Program-made: the position numbers and the translations under genes
Shown here: positions 1-15,000 of the stretch, in pieces
Numbering within the stretch: the first letter of the stretch is position 1
Layout: every line of letters starts with the position of its first letter
DNA from: Lysobacter sp.
GTDB taxonomy: Bacteria > Pseudomonadota > Gammaproteobacteria > Xanthomonadales > Xanthomonadaceae
Reading direction: 5' to 3'
Length of the DNA: 64,000 bases
Assembly: GCA_011526085.1 (NCBI GenBank)
Contig: WYBC01000040.1
Coordinates: 1-64,000, forward strand
Notes under the pieces: model-generated
Databases searched by the model: none
Seen by the model: only the letters and a program-made list of their open reading frames with translations
Told to the model about the DNA's origin: nothing

Positions 1-1
1 G

Positions 2-3000
2 CTGGGCCGCGTCACCACCTACGCCTACAGCGACAGCAACCGTTCGATGACGATGACCACGCCGGAGGGCGTGGCGATCACGACCGTGCACGACCGCTTC
101 GGTCAGACGGTCGAAGTGCGCCAGCCGTTGCCGGACGGGACGACGGCGACGACGGTGACGGCGTACGACCGCAACGGCGACGTGCTGAGCACGACCGATG
201 CGCTGGGCCGGGTGTCGACGAACGCCTACGACGCGCGCGGGCTGCTGGGCAGCAGCACGGACGCCAGCGGCCGGACGATCGCGTACGAATACGACGCGGT
301 GGGCCGGGTGCTGAAGCGCCGGGAAGATCCCAGCGGCCTGAACCTGACGACGACCTACGCCTACGACGGCCAGGGCCGGCAGGTGCGGGTGACGGACGCC
401 AGCGGTCGGACGACGACGATGGCCTACGACCGTCGCGGCCAGCTGACGGAGACGGTGCGCGACCCGCAGGTGAATGGGGTGGGTCTGGCGCTGAAGACGA
501 CGTACACCTGGGATCGCGACGGTCGGCAGCTGACGGTGACCGAGGGCGCCGGCACGGCGAACGCGACGACGGTGGCCTATGGTTACGACGCGCTGGGCCG
601 GCGGACGACGGAGACGTCGGCGCCGGGGACGCTGAATCTGACGACGACGTACGCGTACGACGCGAACGACAACGTGACGACGAAGACCGACGCGAGCGGT
701 CGGGTGACGCGCTACGCGTACGACGCGGCGAACCGGCTGCGGTACGTGGTCGACGGCATGGGCGGGGTGACCGAGTCGGTGTACGACCTCGCGGGTCGGA
801 CGACGCTGGTGCGGACGTACGCGAAGCCCGCGAACCTGACGGGGCTGTCGCTGGCGCCGACGGAAGCGGAGCTGTCCGCGCTGGTGACGAATCAGGCGCT
901 GCTGTCGGCGAACGACGAGGCGAACTATCGCATCTACGACAAGGATGGCCGCCAGCGGTACGTGATCGACAACCGCGGCAGCGTCACCGAAACGGTCTAC
1001 GACGCCGCCGGCCGTTCGATCGCGGTGCGTCGCCATTCGGTGCTGATTGCCGCGCACGGCGATTACACCGCATCGCAGGTGGCGCAGGCGCTGCTCGATG
1101 CGAAAACGCCGACCTGGCAGACCGCGTTCGACGCGCTGCCCGCCGCCGGTCTGGACACCACCGAGGTCGGCGCCTACGGCAACGGCCTGGTGCTGCAGAA
1201 CGGGCGCCTGGTGTTCACGCCTTCCAACCACACCAGCGGTTATGTGCCGTCGATCGGCAGCACCCAGGCGCATGCGCTGTCGGCGGGCGCGGTCTACCGC
1301 GGCGAGGTGAGCACGGGCGCGGATCTGTCCAACACCTTCCTGTATTTCTCGGTCCAGAACGAGACCACCAGCGTGCCGACGTCGACGCTGCGACGCGCGG
1401 CGGCCTACTTCGGCAACGGCACGCTGTACAAGGTGGAAAGCGCCGCCAACGGCGACAACATCAACACCGCGGTCGGTACGCTGGCCACCGACACGACCTA
1501 TGTGGTCGAGGCCGATGTCCACGAAGGCAAGATCGAATACTTCGTATACGTGAAGGGCACCGCGCGCGATTCCGGATTCCGCTTCGAGGTCGCGGCGAGC
1601 AGCGAGGAATGGGGCACGCCGGCGCGGTTGCAGGTCTACAGTCATGTCGCGCCCGGTTTGAGTGGCAATGCGCTGTACCTCGACAATCTGTCGGAAACCG
1701 TGACCGCCACGGGGCAGGAGACCTATCGTTACGACGCCGCCGGTCAGCTGGTCGCGAAGATCGACGCGCTTGGGCACGCCGAAACCTACACCTACGATGC
1801 GGCGGGCCGTCGCCTCTCGGCGACGGATGCGAGCGGCCGCACCGTGCGCGCGGTCTACGACGCCGCCGGACGACAGGTCTATGCGATCGACGCCGGCGGC
1901 GGCGTCACCCGCACCTGGTACGACGCCGCGGGCCGGACGATCGCGGTACGCAGCTTCGTGCTGCCGATCGCGACCGCCGGTCTCGGCGATGCGACGACCG
2001 TCGCGGAGATCGAAGCGCTGGACGTCGAGTCCGCCGCGGATCAGGTGGAATATGCCGCCTACGACGGTGCGGGCCGTGCGCGGTTCCAGTGGAATTCGCT
2101 CGGTGAAATCACCGAGATCGCCTACGACGAGGCCGGCCGCGCGACCATGAGCCGCCGCTATGCCGCATCGGCGAATATCGGCGGGCTCGGCACAGCGCCG
2201 ACCGCTGGCGATCTGGAAAACGCGATCGCCAACCAGTCGCTGCGCAACGATGCCCTCGATGAGACGACCTACACGATCCACGATGCCGCGGGTCGCATCG
2301 TGGCCATGGTGGACGGCACCGGCGGCGTGATCCAGCGCAGCTACGACGGCGCCGGACGGATCCTGCGCGAAGCGCGTCATGCGGCCACGCTGCCGCTGAC
2401 GGCGACGTTGCGCGGGAATCTCGCGAACGGCTCGGCGACGCTCGGCGATCTCGCCGTCGTGGCGTCCGCATCGGATATCGCGACGCGGCATGTCTACGAT
2501 GCGTCGGGTCGCCTGACCTTCAGCGTCGACGGCACCGGCGCCTACGTCCGTCGCTGGTACGACGCGGTGGGTCGCCAGACCGCGCATGTGCGCTTCTCGA
2601 CGCCGATGAGTCTCGCCGGCCTCGGCGATGCCTCGACGGTCGCCGATCTCGACCTGCGGACGACGTGGCCGGCCGACAACGAAACCACGTACACGATGTA
2701 CGACGCGTCCGGACGCGCGAGCTACACGCTGCAGCTCACGTCGCCGACGAGCGCGGCGCTGCGGATCGCCAGTTACGATGCCGCCGGACGCCTGCTGCAC
2801 GAACGCGCATTCGCGGTGCCGGTCGCATTCGATCAGACACTGGCCGACAAGCTGGTGCAGGGCACGGCAGCGCCCGCGGATCTCGACATCACCGCTTCGG
2901 CCTCGGACGAGGCGACGCGCCATGTCTACGACACCGCGGGCCGCCTGACCTTCAGTGTCGACGGCAGGGGCGGCTATATGCGCCGCTGGTACGATGCGGC

Positions 3001-6000
3001 GGGTCGGCAAACGGCGCAGGTGCGGTTCGCGACGCCGATGAGTCTCGAAGACCTCGGTGATGCGTCGACGGTCGCGGACCTCGACAGCCGCATGACCTGG
3101 CCGGACGAGAACGAAACGTCCTACACGGTCCATGACGCCGCGGGCCGCGCAGGCTACACGGTGCGGTTGACCTCGCCGTCGACGGCGACGGTGCAGATGG
3201 CGCGTTACGATGGTGCCGGCCGTGTGCTGCTGGAGCGTGCCTTCACCGCATCGATGACCTTCACCCAGGCGCTCGCCGACAAGCTGGTGCAGGGCACCGC
3301 GACCGATGCCGATTTCGCGGGCTTCATCGCCGCGAACGCCGGCACGGCGCAGTCGCAGCGCCACGTCTACGACGCCGCCGGTCGCGAGGTCTACACGATC
3401 GATGCGATCGGCGCCTTCGTGCGCACGTGGTACGACGCTGCGGGCCGCGCGACCGCGGTGCGCCGGTTCGCGACGCCCGTGAACCCGGTGACGCTCGGCG
3501 ATGCGACCACGGTCGCGGCGCTGGATGCACAGCTGACGTGGACCGCGGCCGATCCGACAGAATACCGAGCCTACGACGCCGCCGGACGCGTGCGCATCGC
3601 CTACGACAGCCTCGGTCGGGTCACCCAGACCGACTACGACGGCGCCGGGCGCGCCACGGCCAGCCGTGCGCATTCGGTCGCGTACTTTCCGGGCGCGACG
3701 CTGACCGACAAGTTCTTCGCGGGCACCGCGACGGTGACGGACTTCGCGACCTTCGCGGCGGCGAACGAGAGCAGCGCGCGGGTCCAATCGACGGTCTACG
3801 ACGCCGCCGGCCGCGCGCGCTACACGCTCGCGCGCAACTTCGGCACGTGGACGGTGGGCGAACGCCAGTACGACGGCATCGGCCGAGTCTCGGCCGACAT
3901 CCGCTACGGCGTGACGATCGCGCACATGCCGGGCGACGGCGAATCGCAGGTGATCGCGGCGCTGAACGGCGCGCTGAGCAGCGATCCGGCGGTGCGCGCG
4001 ACCCAGGCGCGGACCACGCGCTATCTGTACGACGCGGCGAGCCGCCAGCGCTTCGTGCTGGACGCGACGTCGGCGGTGAGCGAACAGCGCTACGACGCCA
4101 TCGGCCGGGTGCTGGAGACGCGCAGCTACGGCAACCTGCTGGCGAACGGCACGGCGATCGACACCGCATCGGTGGCGGCCTGGGCGCAGGGCCAGAGCCT
4201 GACGGACGTGCGTCGCGTGGCGAACAGCTACGACGCCACCGGTCAGCTGACTTCACGCAGCGATGCGCTGGGCAACGCCGAGACCTTCGCCTACGACGGC
4301 GCCGGGCGGATGCTCACCCGCACCGATCGCATGGGCGCGACATGGACGTATCAGTACGATGCCGCCGGTCGTCGCGTGTCCGAGCTCGGCCCGCCGGTGG
4401 CGGTGACCACGCTCGATTCCACCGGCACCGCGCAGACCTCGACCCGGTCCATCCGCACGCGGCTGGAATACGATGCGCTCGGCAATCTCACCCGTCGCAT
4501 CGAGGATGCGGACACCGCCGGTGCGCGCACGACCGATTACGCGTACGACACCCGCGGCCACCAGATCCGCACGATCCTGCCGGATGCGGGTACGCTGAAC
4601 GTCGCGACCGGCGCCATCGTCGCCAGCGGCGTGCGCCCGACCATCGAGACGACCTACGATGCGCTGGGTCGCGCGGTGGTGCAGAAGGATGCGAGCGACC
4701 GCTACAGCTACAAGGTGTACGACGCACTGGGCCGCGTCGCCTACGAGATCGATCAGGAATCGTATGTCACCGCCTACGGCTACAGCGCCTACGGCGAACA
4801 GACCGTGCTGATCCGTTATGCGACGCAATTGCAGACCGGCGCCGCGGCGTTCGCGTCCGCGAACTGGCAGGCCGGGCAGGCGATCTCGCTGGCGCAGATG
4901 CTGGCCACGGGCAGCGTTGTCGCCGACGGCCAGTCCGATCGCACGATCGCCACGACCTACAACGCGCTGGGCCAGAAGACCCTGGTGCAGATGTCGTCGG
5001 TGACGTACTACAAGAGCAGCGGTTACGCCGAACAGGGTTCGCCGATCACCACGTTCCAGTACAACGTCTACGGCGACGTGGTGCGCGAGAACGTGCTGCT
5101 CGAAGGCACGATGGACCCGCAGAACGGCAATCCGGTGTGGGCCACCACCTGGCGCTGGTACGACGCCATGGGCCGCAACACGATCACGGTCGATGCCGGG
5201 GGATACGTCACCGCGATGACCTACAACGCCACCGGCGAGGTGGTGAAGACCGTCGAACACGCGCGCGCGACCGCGGTCGCCAATCTGGATGTCGCGGTGC
5301 CGCCGGCATTGCCGGCGCCGGGCGATGCCGTCGTCGGCTTCGATCGCGAAACCCGCGTCGCCTACGACGCGCTGGGCCGGAAGAGCAGCGAGACCGTGGT
5401 CCGGCAGTTCCAGCGCACCGACGGCAGCAGCGGCCAGCGCGACGTGACCACCACCTACGGCTACGACGGCGAAGACCGCGTGACCATGGTCGCCGGCGAG
5501 ACCGGCACGACGACCACGACCTACGGCCTCGATGGCCGCATGCTGGGCGTGCGCGAGCAGGTGCGCGACGCGGTCACGCTGGCGAGCCAGGGCGCGCTCG
5601 AAGCGGACCTGTCGAACACGTTGGCTTCGGCGGCGCTCTACGAAGCGCGCTCGCCGTACACGGCGATGCACTACGACGCGTTCGGCGCCGTGGTGATGAC
5701 CCGCCGCTACGCCAACGGCATGGTCGGCGAGACCGCGGCGGTGGAAAGCGCGCAGGATCAGGTGTCGTACACGCGCTACGACGGCCGCGGCCGCGCGGTG
5801 TGGGAGCGCGATGCCGAGGGCAACGCGACCGTGCGCGCATACGACGCCTCCGATCGCCTGATCGAAGCGCAGACCACGCTCAGCGGCAACGACGGCCGCA
5901 GCGCGGACGTGCGCGCGATCGTGACCTACGACCATATCGGCCGCCAGACCTCGATGCGCACCGAACGCACGCAGCGGCTGAACGGTACGGTCCAGTCGGT

Positions 6001-9000
6001 CTCGAACGATACGCAGGAAAGCGTGGTCTACAACGCGTTCGGCGAGATCGTCGCGAAGACCCACGCCGGCCTCGCCGGCACGCTGAGCTATGTCTACGAT
6101 GCCGCGGGTCGCCTGGTGGCGGACAATGCCACCGGCGCGATGCGGTACTACGGTTACAACCTCGCCGGGCATCAGGTCCGCGAATCGCACAAGGTCCGGT
6201 TGAGCGAAGGCAGCGCCGCGATCGATGCGGTCACCCGCAACCAGACCGACAAGCTGGGGCGCGCGGTCGCGGTGACGGTGCCGTCGCACGGCACCGATCC
6301 GGCCCAGACCAGTCTCATCCGCCAGACGTTCGACCGCTGGGGCAATGTGCTGACGGTGATCGACGGCCGCGGCTACCAGACCGATTACCAGTACAACCAG
6401 GACAACCAGGCGGTGCGCGAAACCCGGCCGCTGGTGTGGGTGGTGGCCGAGAACGGCGCCGGCAGTTGGCAGCGACCGGTGAATCAGTGGTACTACGACG
6501 CGCTGGGTCGCCTCGTCGGCACCCGCGATGCCAACGGCAACCTGCGCACGATGGCCTACGACACGGTCGGTCGCAACGTGTCCTCGACCGATGCGCTCGG
6601 CAATGTCACCCGCTTCGCCTACGATCTGTTCGGCAACCAGGTGATGACCCAGGATGCGCTGGGCACCATCGCGTTCAAGGCGTTCGATCGCAGCAACCGC
6701 GTCGTCGCCATCGGCGATTATCTGCCCACCGGCAGCGCACGCTCGCGGCAGATTCTGCAGTCGTACGTGCTGAACGAAGCGGGTGACCGTCTGCAGATGA
6801 CGGATCGCATGGGCCGCACGCAGCGCTACGACTACGACAGCCAGCAGCGGATGATCCGCAGCCAGACCGCGTCCGGCACGTACATGGAGTACGCCTACGA
6901 CGTGGCCGGCCGCAAGGTCTCGGAAACCAGCCAGCTCAGCACCGGCACCGTGGCCGATCGCGACGGCGGCGATTCGAGGCTGAACGCACTGAGCTGGAAA
7001 TACGACGTCTTCGGACGCATCGTCGATCACAACCTGCTGAGCGGCCGCGACTACGACTACGTCTACGACATCGAGTCCGGCCAGCTGATGCGCGAGAGCA
7101 TCGCCGGCGGCGTCGGGCTCGCCAATGCGACCGGCGGGCACAAGGCCTACACCTACTTCGTCAACGGCCGCGTGCACACGGTCAGCGAGTACGTCGACAC
7201 CATGGCCGGCACGCCCGGCACGACGGCGATTTCGACCCACGTCTACCAGTACGATGCCGGCGGCAACCGCATCTACGAGGAAACGACGACCAGGGATGGC
7301 CAGAACATGACGGTGCATACCGTCACCCGGACCACCTGGGACAGCAACAACCGCGTGCAGTGGGTCACCCAGGACGACCTCAACGACGCCGGCGCGATCA
7401 CCAAGCGCGTCTTCGAACTGCAGTACGACTACGACGCCAACGGCAACCGTCGCCGCGTCGTGACCCGGTCGGGTTACGGCCCGAACGTCACCGGCATCAC
7501 CCTGGTCGATGCGGATCCGACCCTGATCGCTCCGGTGGCCGACCGCGGCGTGAAGAAAGGCCAGGTCAACCAGTTCCGCCTGTTGTTCAGCGATGTCTTC
7601 CGCGATCCGGAAAACGACGCGCTCACGCTCACCATCACCCGCGGCGACGGCGGTGCACTGCCGTCGTGGCTGCAGGCGAGCCGCGATCCGCAGACCGGCG
7701 AGATCGTGTTCACCTCGACCGCCGCCGCCAATGCGCAGGACGCGGATGTCGTCGTCCGTCTCACCGCGGCGCAGACCGGGAATGCCGCCAAGGTCGCCAC
7801 CACCACGTTCACGGTGAAGCTGCGCGACAACAACGCGCCGACGCTGGTTTCCAGCAGCGCGATCGGATTCGACGCGGTCGTGGGCCAGCCGTTCGGACGC
7901 GATCTGTCCGCGGCCGACCTGTTCCGCGACATCGACGCCAACGATGCGCTGTCGCTGAGCGTCGTCGGCGCCAACTGGCCGGCGTGGCTGACCGCGAACA
8001 CCCAGGCGCCGGGCACGCTGCGGCTCAGCGGCACGCCCACCGCCGTCGGCACGTACAGCTTCACCGTGCGCGCCACCGATCAGAGCGGCGTCTCGGTCGA
8101 CAAGACCGTCACGATCACCAATGTCGTCAACCACGCGCCGACGGTGCCGGCGGCGCCCGCGCCGGTGGTCGCCAAGGTCGGCAAGAGCTTCAGCTGGCTG
8201 CGTCCGCTGTCGCAGGTCTTCACCGATCTCGACGGCGATACCCTGCAGGTGACCGCGACCGGCCTGCCGTCGTGGCTGAGCTTCCAGTCCGTCACCGAAG
8301 GCGCCGCGCCCGAGTTGCGCATCCAGGGCCTGGTGCCGCCGACCGAGCCCGATGCCGTCGTCTACACGGTGGTGCTGAAGGCCACGGACAAATACGGCGC
8401 CACCGCGACGACCGCGCTGCAGATCACCACCGACGGCAATCTCGCGCCGGTGGCGGTGGGCAGCGTGACGCTGCCGGCGCTGCGCATCAACGACACCCTC
8501 AGCTACACGGTCCCGATCTCGAGCCTGTTCTCCGATCCCGACGGCGACCTGATGACCTTGTACGTCGAGCCGCCGGCGTTCTCGCCGCTGTTCAGCTGGA
8601 TTCGATTCGAGATGGATCAGGCGGCCGGCACGATCACGATCCACGGCCAGCCGCTGTCGCCGCTGACCATCGGCACGTTCCCGTTCAAGCTGAAGGCGGT
8701 GGATGCCAACGGCGCGGTCGGCGAGATCACCGTCAACGTCAGTGTCGCCGCCGATACCGCGCCGGTCCGCAATACCGCGGTCGCGCTCAACGACGCGACC
8801 CTGAGCATCGGTCGGAGCTTCAGCTACACGCTGCCCGCGGATCTGTTCACGGATGCCGATGGCGATTCGATGGCACTCTCCGCGCTCTGGCTCAATCGGG
8901 TGCAGGAGAGCGTCGGCGACGATCCGCCGCAGCTGGTGTGGCTGACGGTGGAGGAGCCGTTGCCCACCTGGATGTCGTTCAACCCCACCACGCGCGTGCT

Positions 9001-12000
9001 GTCCGGCACGGTGCCGTCGAACCAGCCGACCGGCACGCTGCCGATACGCATCCGCGCGACCGACAGCCGCCAGCTGGTCAGCATGCCGGTGCACGATTCC
9101 GATGCAGGCCCGGCCGCGTATGCCAGCGATGCCGACATCATCTTCAGCCTGCAGCCTTGGACCAACAGCGCGCCGCAGTACACGCCGAACAAGCTCGGCG
9201 GACAGACGCTGGTGCACGGCGGCGCAGTGGATCTGCCGCTGCCGGCGGGCAGTTTCGTCGAACCCGATGGCGAGGCATTGACCTACAGCGCGCAGGTGCA
9301 GATCGGCGGCAACTGGGTCGACATCAGCCAGATCGGTCTGGCGATCAACGCCACCACCGGCCGCATCACCGGCACCGCGGTCAATCTCGTCGGTTCGACC
9401 ATCAACGCACGCATTCTCGCCACCGATCCGCAGGGCGCGACCGGCACCGGCACGTTCGCGTTCACGATCACCAACACCGTGCCGACGGTGGCGTCGATTC
9501 CGGCGCAGCAGGTCGGTCGCAACGCGAGCTGGAGTTTCGCGCTGTCGTCGTACTTCAGCGACGTCAACAGCGATGCGTTGACCTACAGCGCGACCGGTCT
9601 GCCGGCGGGCCTGACCTTGAACACGGCGACCGGTGTGATCAGCGGTCAGGCCACGGCGGCGCTGGGCAGCTACACGGTGAACGTGAGCGCCAGCGATGGC
9701 CGCGGCGGCAGCGCGTCGACGAGCTTCAGCGTGCAGGTCGTGAACAGCGCGCCGGTGGCGCCGAGCGTGTCGAACCAGACGGCGACGGCGGGCACGGCGT
9801 GGAGCTGGCAGGCGCCGGCCTTCACGGATCCCAACGGCGACCCGCTGACCTACAGCGCGATCGGCCTGCCCGCGTGGATGAGCTTCAACACGACCACGCG
9901 CACCTTCAGCGGCAACGCCGCGGCGGTGGGCAGCTGGGCGATCACGTTCACCGCGACCGATCCTGCGGGCGTGAGCACCAGCGTGGGCTTCACCGTGAGC
10001 ACGCCGAACGTGGCGCCGACGGCGACGACCATTCCGGCGCAGTCGGTGGGTCGCAACGCGGCGTGGAGTTTCGGCACGTCGGGGTATTTCGCGGACGTGA
10101 ACGGCGATGCCTTGAGCTACAGCGCCAGCGGCTTGCCGTCGGGGCTGTCGATCAACAGCGCGACCGGCACGATCAGCGGTACCGCGACGGTGCTGGGCAG
10201 CCACACGGTCACCGTGACGGTGGCCGACGGCCGCGGCGGCAGCGCGAACGCGGTGTTCACGCTGGCGGTGACCAACAGCGCGCCGGTGTCCGCGATCGCG
10301 CTGCCGAACCGCAGCGCGCAGGTGGGCGGTGCGGTGTCGTGGTCGATGACGGCGAACAGCTTCACCGATGCGAATGGCGACACGTTGACGTATGCGCTGT
10401 GGGTGGAGATTCCGGCGCACACGCGGTTGGTGTGGAATCCGATGGTGGGCGAGGACGGCGAGTGGGTGGAGCAGAACGTCGCCGCGCAGTGGGTGTCGGG
10501 TTCGAGCGCGGGCCTGAGCATCGCATCGAACGGAACGATCAGCGGCAATCTCGGTGCACTGAGCGCCGACGGAGAGACGTTCTACAACTACCGCAGCAAG
10601 GTGGTGGCGAGCGATCCGGCGGGCGCGACGGCGGAAGCGATTTTCAACATCAGCGCCAATGTCGCACCGACCGCACCGTCGGTGACCGCGCCGCTGGCGA
10701 AGCAGAACCAGGCGTACAGCCTGACCCTGCCGGTGTTCACCGACGCCAACGGCGATGCGCTGAGCTACAGCGTGAGCAATCTGCCAGCGGGATTGAGCTT
10801 CAACGCGTCGACACGGGTGATCAGCGGCACACCGACGGGTTCCGGCGCGTCGACGGTGACGTACAGCGCCAACGACAGCGCGGGCGGTACCGCCAGCATG
10901 ACGTTCACGCTGACCGTGGAAGCGAACACGGCGCCGGTGGCGCCGAGCGTGGGTGCGCAATCGGGCGCGACCGGTGCGGCGGTGTACGTGACGCTGCCGG
11001 CGTTCACGGACGCGAACTACGACACGCTGACCTACAGCGTGGGCAACCTGCCGACGGGCCTGAGCTTCAACGCATCGACGCGGGTGATCAGCGGCACGCC
11101 GACGGCGGTGGGCAGCTGGACGGTGAGCTACAGCGCGAACGATGGTCGCGGCGGCACGGCGAGCACGACGTTCGCGTTCGCGATCTCGGCGCCGGTGTCG
11201 AACCAGCCGCCGATCGTCGCCAATGCGATCCCCGACCAGTACACGATGGCCGGGACGTATTACAGCTACACGTTCCCGACCAACACGTTCCTGGATCCGG
11301 AAGGCGCGACGCTGAGCTACACGGCGACGAAGTCGGACGGCAGCGCGCTGCCGGCGTGGCTGAGCTTCAACGCGGCGACGCGGACGTTCAGCGGCACGCC
11401 GACAGGCATGTCGCTGATGCAGAGCTGGACGATCCGGGTGACGGCGACGGACAACCAGGGCCAGTCGGTGTTCGACGACTTTGTGCTGGTGAAGGACGTG
11501 GTCGAGGAAGGGCAGTCCGGCGGCGGCGGTGGTGAAGAGACGCAGGGTGGCGGTGGCGAAGAAACGCAGGGCGGCGGTGGCGGCTCCTACGAGATGGGTA
11601 CGGACGGCGGCGCCGGCGGAACGTCGACACCGGCCGGCGTGCCGGTGCAGGTGCAGGAACGCTGGTTCACGTACGACGCGGAGAACCGGCTGAAGATCGT
11701 GAACGGTCAGCTGGTGGGCACTGCGGGCGATGCGAACGCGCGGATCGAGCTGCGTCCGGACTCGCTGGAAGAGGTGCCGCAGGGCACGCAGAAGGAGGTC
11801 AGCGACTCCTACGGCCTGATGTACGACGCGATCGGCCGCGAGACCGGGCGCTATCAGCGCACGACGGTGAACGGCACGGTGCAGGATCAGGTGGCGTTCG
11901 TCGGCTACGACCAGCGCGGCAACCGGATCTACGAGACCTACGCGCAGGCAGTGGGCGGCGAGAGCAAGGGCATCTATCGCCTGAACAAGTACGACGACGC

Positions 12001-15000
12001 CAACCAGTTGATCGACACGCGGCGGTTCTTCGAGCTGGGCACGATCCGTCAGGTGTGGGTGGCACCGATCGACCGCTACGGCGGCGACCAGCCGCCGCCG
12101 CCGAACAGCGAGGACTGGGTGCCGGAAGACGTGAACGTCGGCGGCTGGCTGATGCAGTCGGAGCAGTACGCGTACGACATCGACGGCCGGATGCGCTGGC
12201 AGGAGACGCGCGGCCGCGAGACGAACTTCAGGTACTACCAGGGCGCGGGCGGCGGTGGCGACCAGTACAACGACGTGAGCCTGCTGCAGTTCACCAGCCG
12301 GGTCGACTACACGATCGCGGACAACACCGCGAGCGTGGACGACAACGCGAGCGCCTACGATCTGGGCGGGCGCCTGCTGAGCTACCGCTACAGCGGCACG
12401 GGTCCCGGCGCGGCGGGCGGCTACACCCACACCTTCACGATGACGTACGAAGGCTGGGAGAGCTGGCAGGAGCGGATCGTCACGGGCGAGAGCAGCCACA
12501 ACGATTACAAGTCGACGACGAACACGATCTCGCTGGACATCTACGGCCGGATCACGCAGCAGAGCGAGCACACCAACACGGACCAGCAAGGCGTGTTCGA
12601 CAAGATCCGCGCCTACGCCTACAACGGCGACGGCGCGGTGCTGAACCGTCGCGACGGCTACTGGGACGGCTACTTCCGCCAGGCGACGAAGCCGGCGAGC
12701 AACGGCGACCCGATCCCGCAGAACTACCGGTTCGTGCATGCGGCGGGCCAGCAGTTGGCGGAACTGGAAGCGGGCGGCGAGGTGCGGGTCACGCCGCAGC
12801 AGCAGCGGTTCTACAGCGATTTCGGCATCAACCCGCAGAAGAACCAGCTGAGCAAGGTGAACGGCACCGCAGGCGCGGGCGTGTACAGCGCCGGCGGCTC
12901 GATGGTGACGGTGATCGAAGGCGAAACGCTGCAGAACATGGCGCAGCGCATCTACGGCAACGCCAGCCTGTGGTACGTGCTGGCGGACGCGAACGGCTAC
13001 AGCGACCCGACCGCACCGCTGACGGCGGGCACGCGCCTGAACGCCCCGAGCGTCAGCGTGAGCAAGAACGACGCGAACACGTTCCGGCCGTACAACCCGA
13101 ATGAAGCGATCGGATCGACGACGCCGAGTCTGCCATATATCCCGCCAGCAAAGGGGCCGGGATGCAATATGGTGGCGATGATTTTGATTATTGTCATCGC
13201 CGTCGTAGTTACGGTATTTACGGCAGGTGCAGCGGCCACTTTCTTTGCAGGTGGAGCAAGTGCTGTTGGTGGCGCAAGTGTAGGGGCAGTCGGACTTTCA
13301 GCATTGGCTGGAGGCGGTGCAATTGCAGGTGCAGCAGCCGGGACGACATTGGGGGTAGCCGCTGCCATCGGTGGCGCGGCGGTCGGTGGCGTGGTTGGAA
13401 GTATCGCAAGCCAAGCGATCGGTAGCGCGATGGGTGTCACGAGTTTCAGTTGGCGCCAAGTGGCTGTCGATGGGCTCACCACCGCCGCGACAGCGGGAAT
13501 GGGCGCTGGTTTCGGCAAGCTCGCCAAAATAGGCCAGACAGCACAAGCAGGTTCGAAACTCGCCAAGTTCGCCAACGCGATCAGTCGTGCGGCCGATGGC
13601 GGGTACAAGTTGACGGAACTCGGCCGGGTCATACAGGGCGTGGGTGGCTATCTTGCCGGTGCGGCAGCGAACAAGATCGTAGATCGCGATTCCGGCTTCA
13701 GCTGGGGGCAGGTCGCAGCGACAGCATTTACCTCCTATCTGACGGCACAGTTCAATCCGGACAGTTCATTCAAAATTTTTGACGAAAAGAGTGGCTTTGG
13801 TCGCGGGCTCAACCGTTTCGCGGGCGAGTTCTTCAACGCAGGGTTAAGCGCAACTGCGCGGCGTATGGTGGGGGGTGAGAAGCAGAATTGGAGCAGTATT
13901 GCGGTTAATGCGGCTAGTCAGGTTGCGGCCGAAGGATTGGTGCAGGAAATTGACTTTGCATCCGATCTGCAGAAATTCAGGAAAGATGGTGATATGGATT
14001 TGTATAAAGAGAGGCTGAATGCGACCGGGGACAAGCGAGTTGCATTGAATCAGGCACGTGTAATTCTTGAGATTCAACGTGAGAAGAACCTTCCGCGCTT
14101 TGGCGGAGGAAGGATGTTTGCTGATCCAGCAATCATTGGAGGTGAGTTCGAAAGCACTGTTCCGGAAGTTCTGGAGCAGGGTGTGGGCGATAGCGTCGGC
14201 AGTATGGGTGGAGGTGGTGGCAGCGGAATAGTAGGCGGCATGCCGATTGCGATGCTGGCGGGGGTTCCACTGAATCTACTTGTGGCGGTTGTACCCCCTG
14301 ATCAGCAAGGTCAAGCTGTGGCGACTATCGACGTTGTGGAGGTCCCGGAAGAAGAGTTCGATGGCCAGCTGGATGAGATGGCGTTGAATTTTTTGCGTGA
14401 TTGGGACGGTAATCAGCGTTATGTGCGTCAGATCGGTGACGGGCCAACATTGTCGCTGATCAATCGGGGCATCATTGACGAGCCGGGCGAAGAGTTTGGC
14501 GGCCATTCTAGGTATATCGATGATCAGGCGCTTCGTAATTTCAGGGCAAATGGTAATGCCCAAGTGTCGGCAGGGATGGGTTTGGTGCTCAGTTTCGGAG
14601 TCCAGGGTGTTACGGATTTCGAAGGAACGATGAAATTGGTTGCTGATATGGGGTTGCTTAAATACGGTGCATATGCCGAAGTGGCGGATCGTGTTTATCC
14701 AAATCGACTTTCAAGGTGGGTACGAGAACACAATCAAGAAACCTTGAGAAACATGCAGATCGATGTGGAGCATCTTGGCGAGTTCATGATGAACTTGCCG
14801 GAATCGATCAGCGGTTACATCGAAGGCTACGCAGGAAAAGGAAATTTTGCTTTTAATCAGGGGCGTTACGCCGAGGCTTTCTATCATTACGGGAAGATTG
14901 CCTATCCGGTCTTGATGCTATTGGCAGCGCCGCTTGCGCCGGAGGCGTCAGCCGCAGTCGGAGCCCGCGTCGCGCAGGTGGCTGTGAAGACGGGGTTGAA

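Noticed and set aside
3427-6786. Long plus-strand frame overlapping rhs in another phase
   Set aside because: Arg-rich shadow of the rhs gene without start, ribosome site or domain.
4253-12739. Very long open frame on the minus strand (about 2,800 codons) opposite the rhs gene
   Set aside because: It is antisense to repetitive GC-rich YD and Ig-like sequence; its composition (Arg/His/Ala/Val-rich, no domain) is that of a shadow frame, not a protein.
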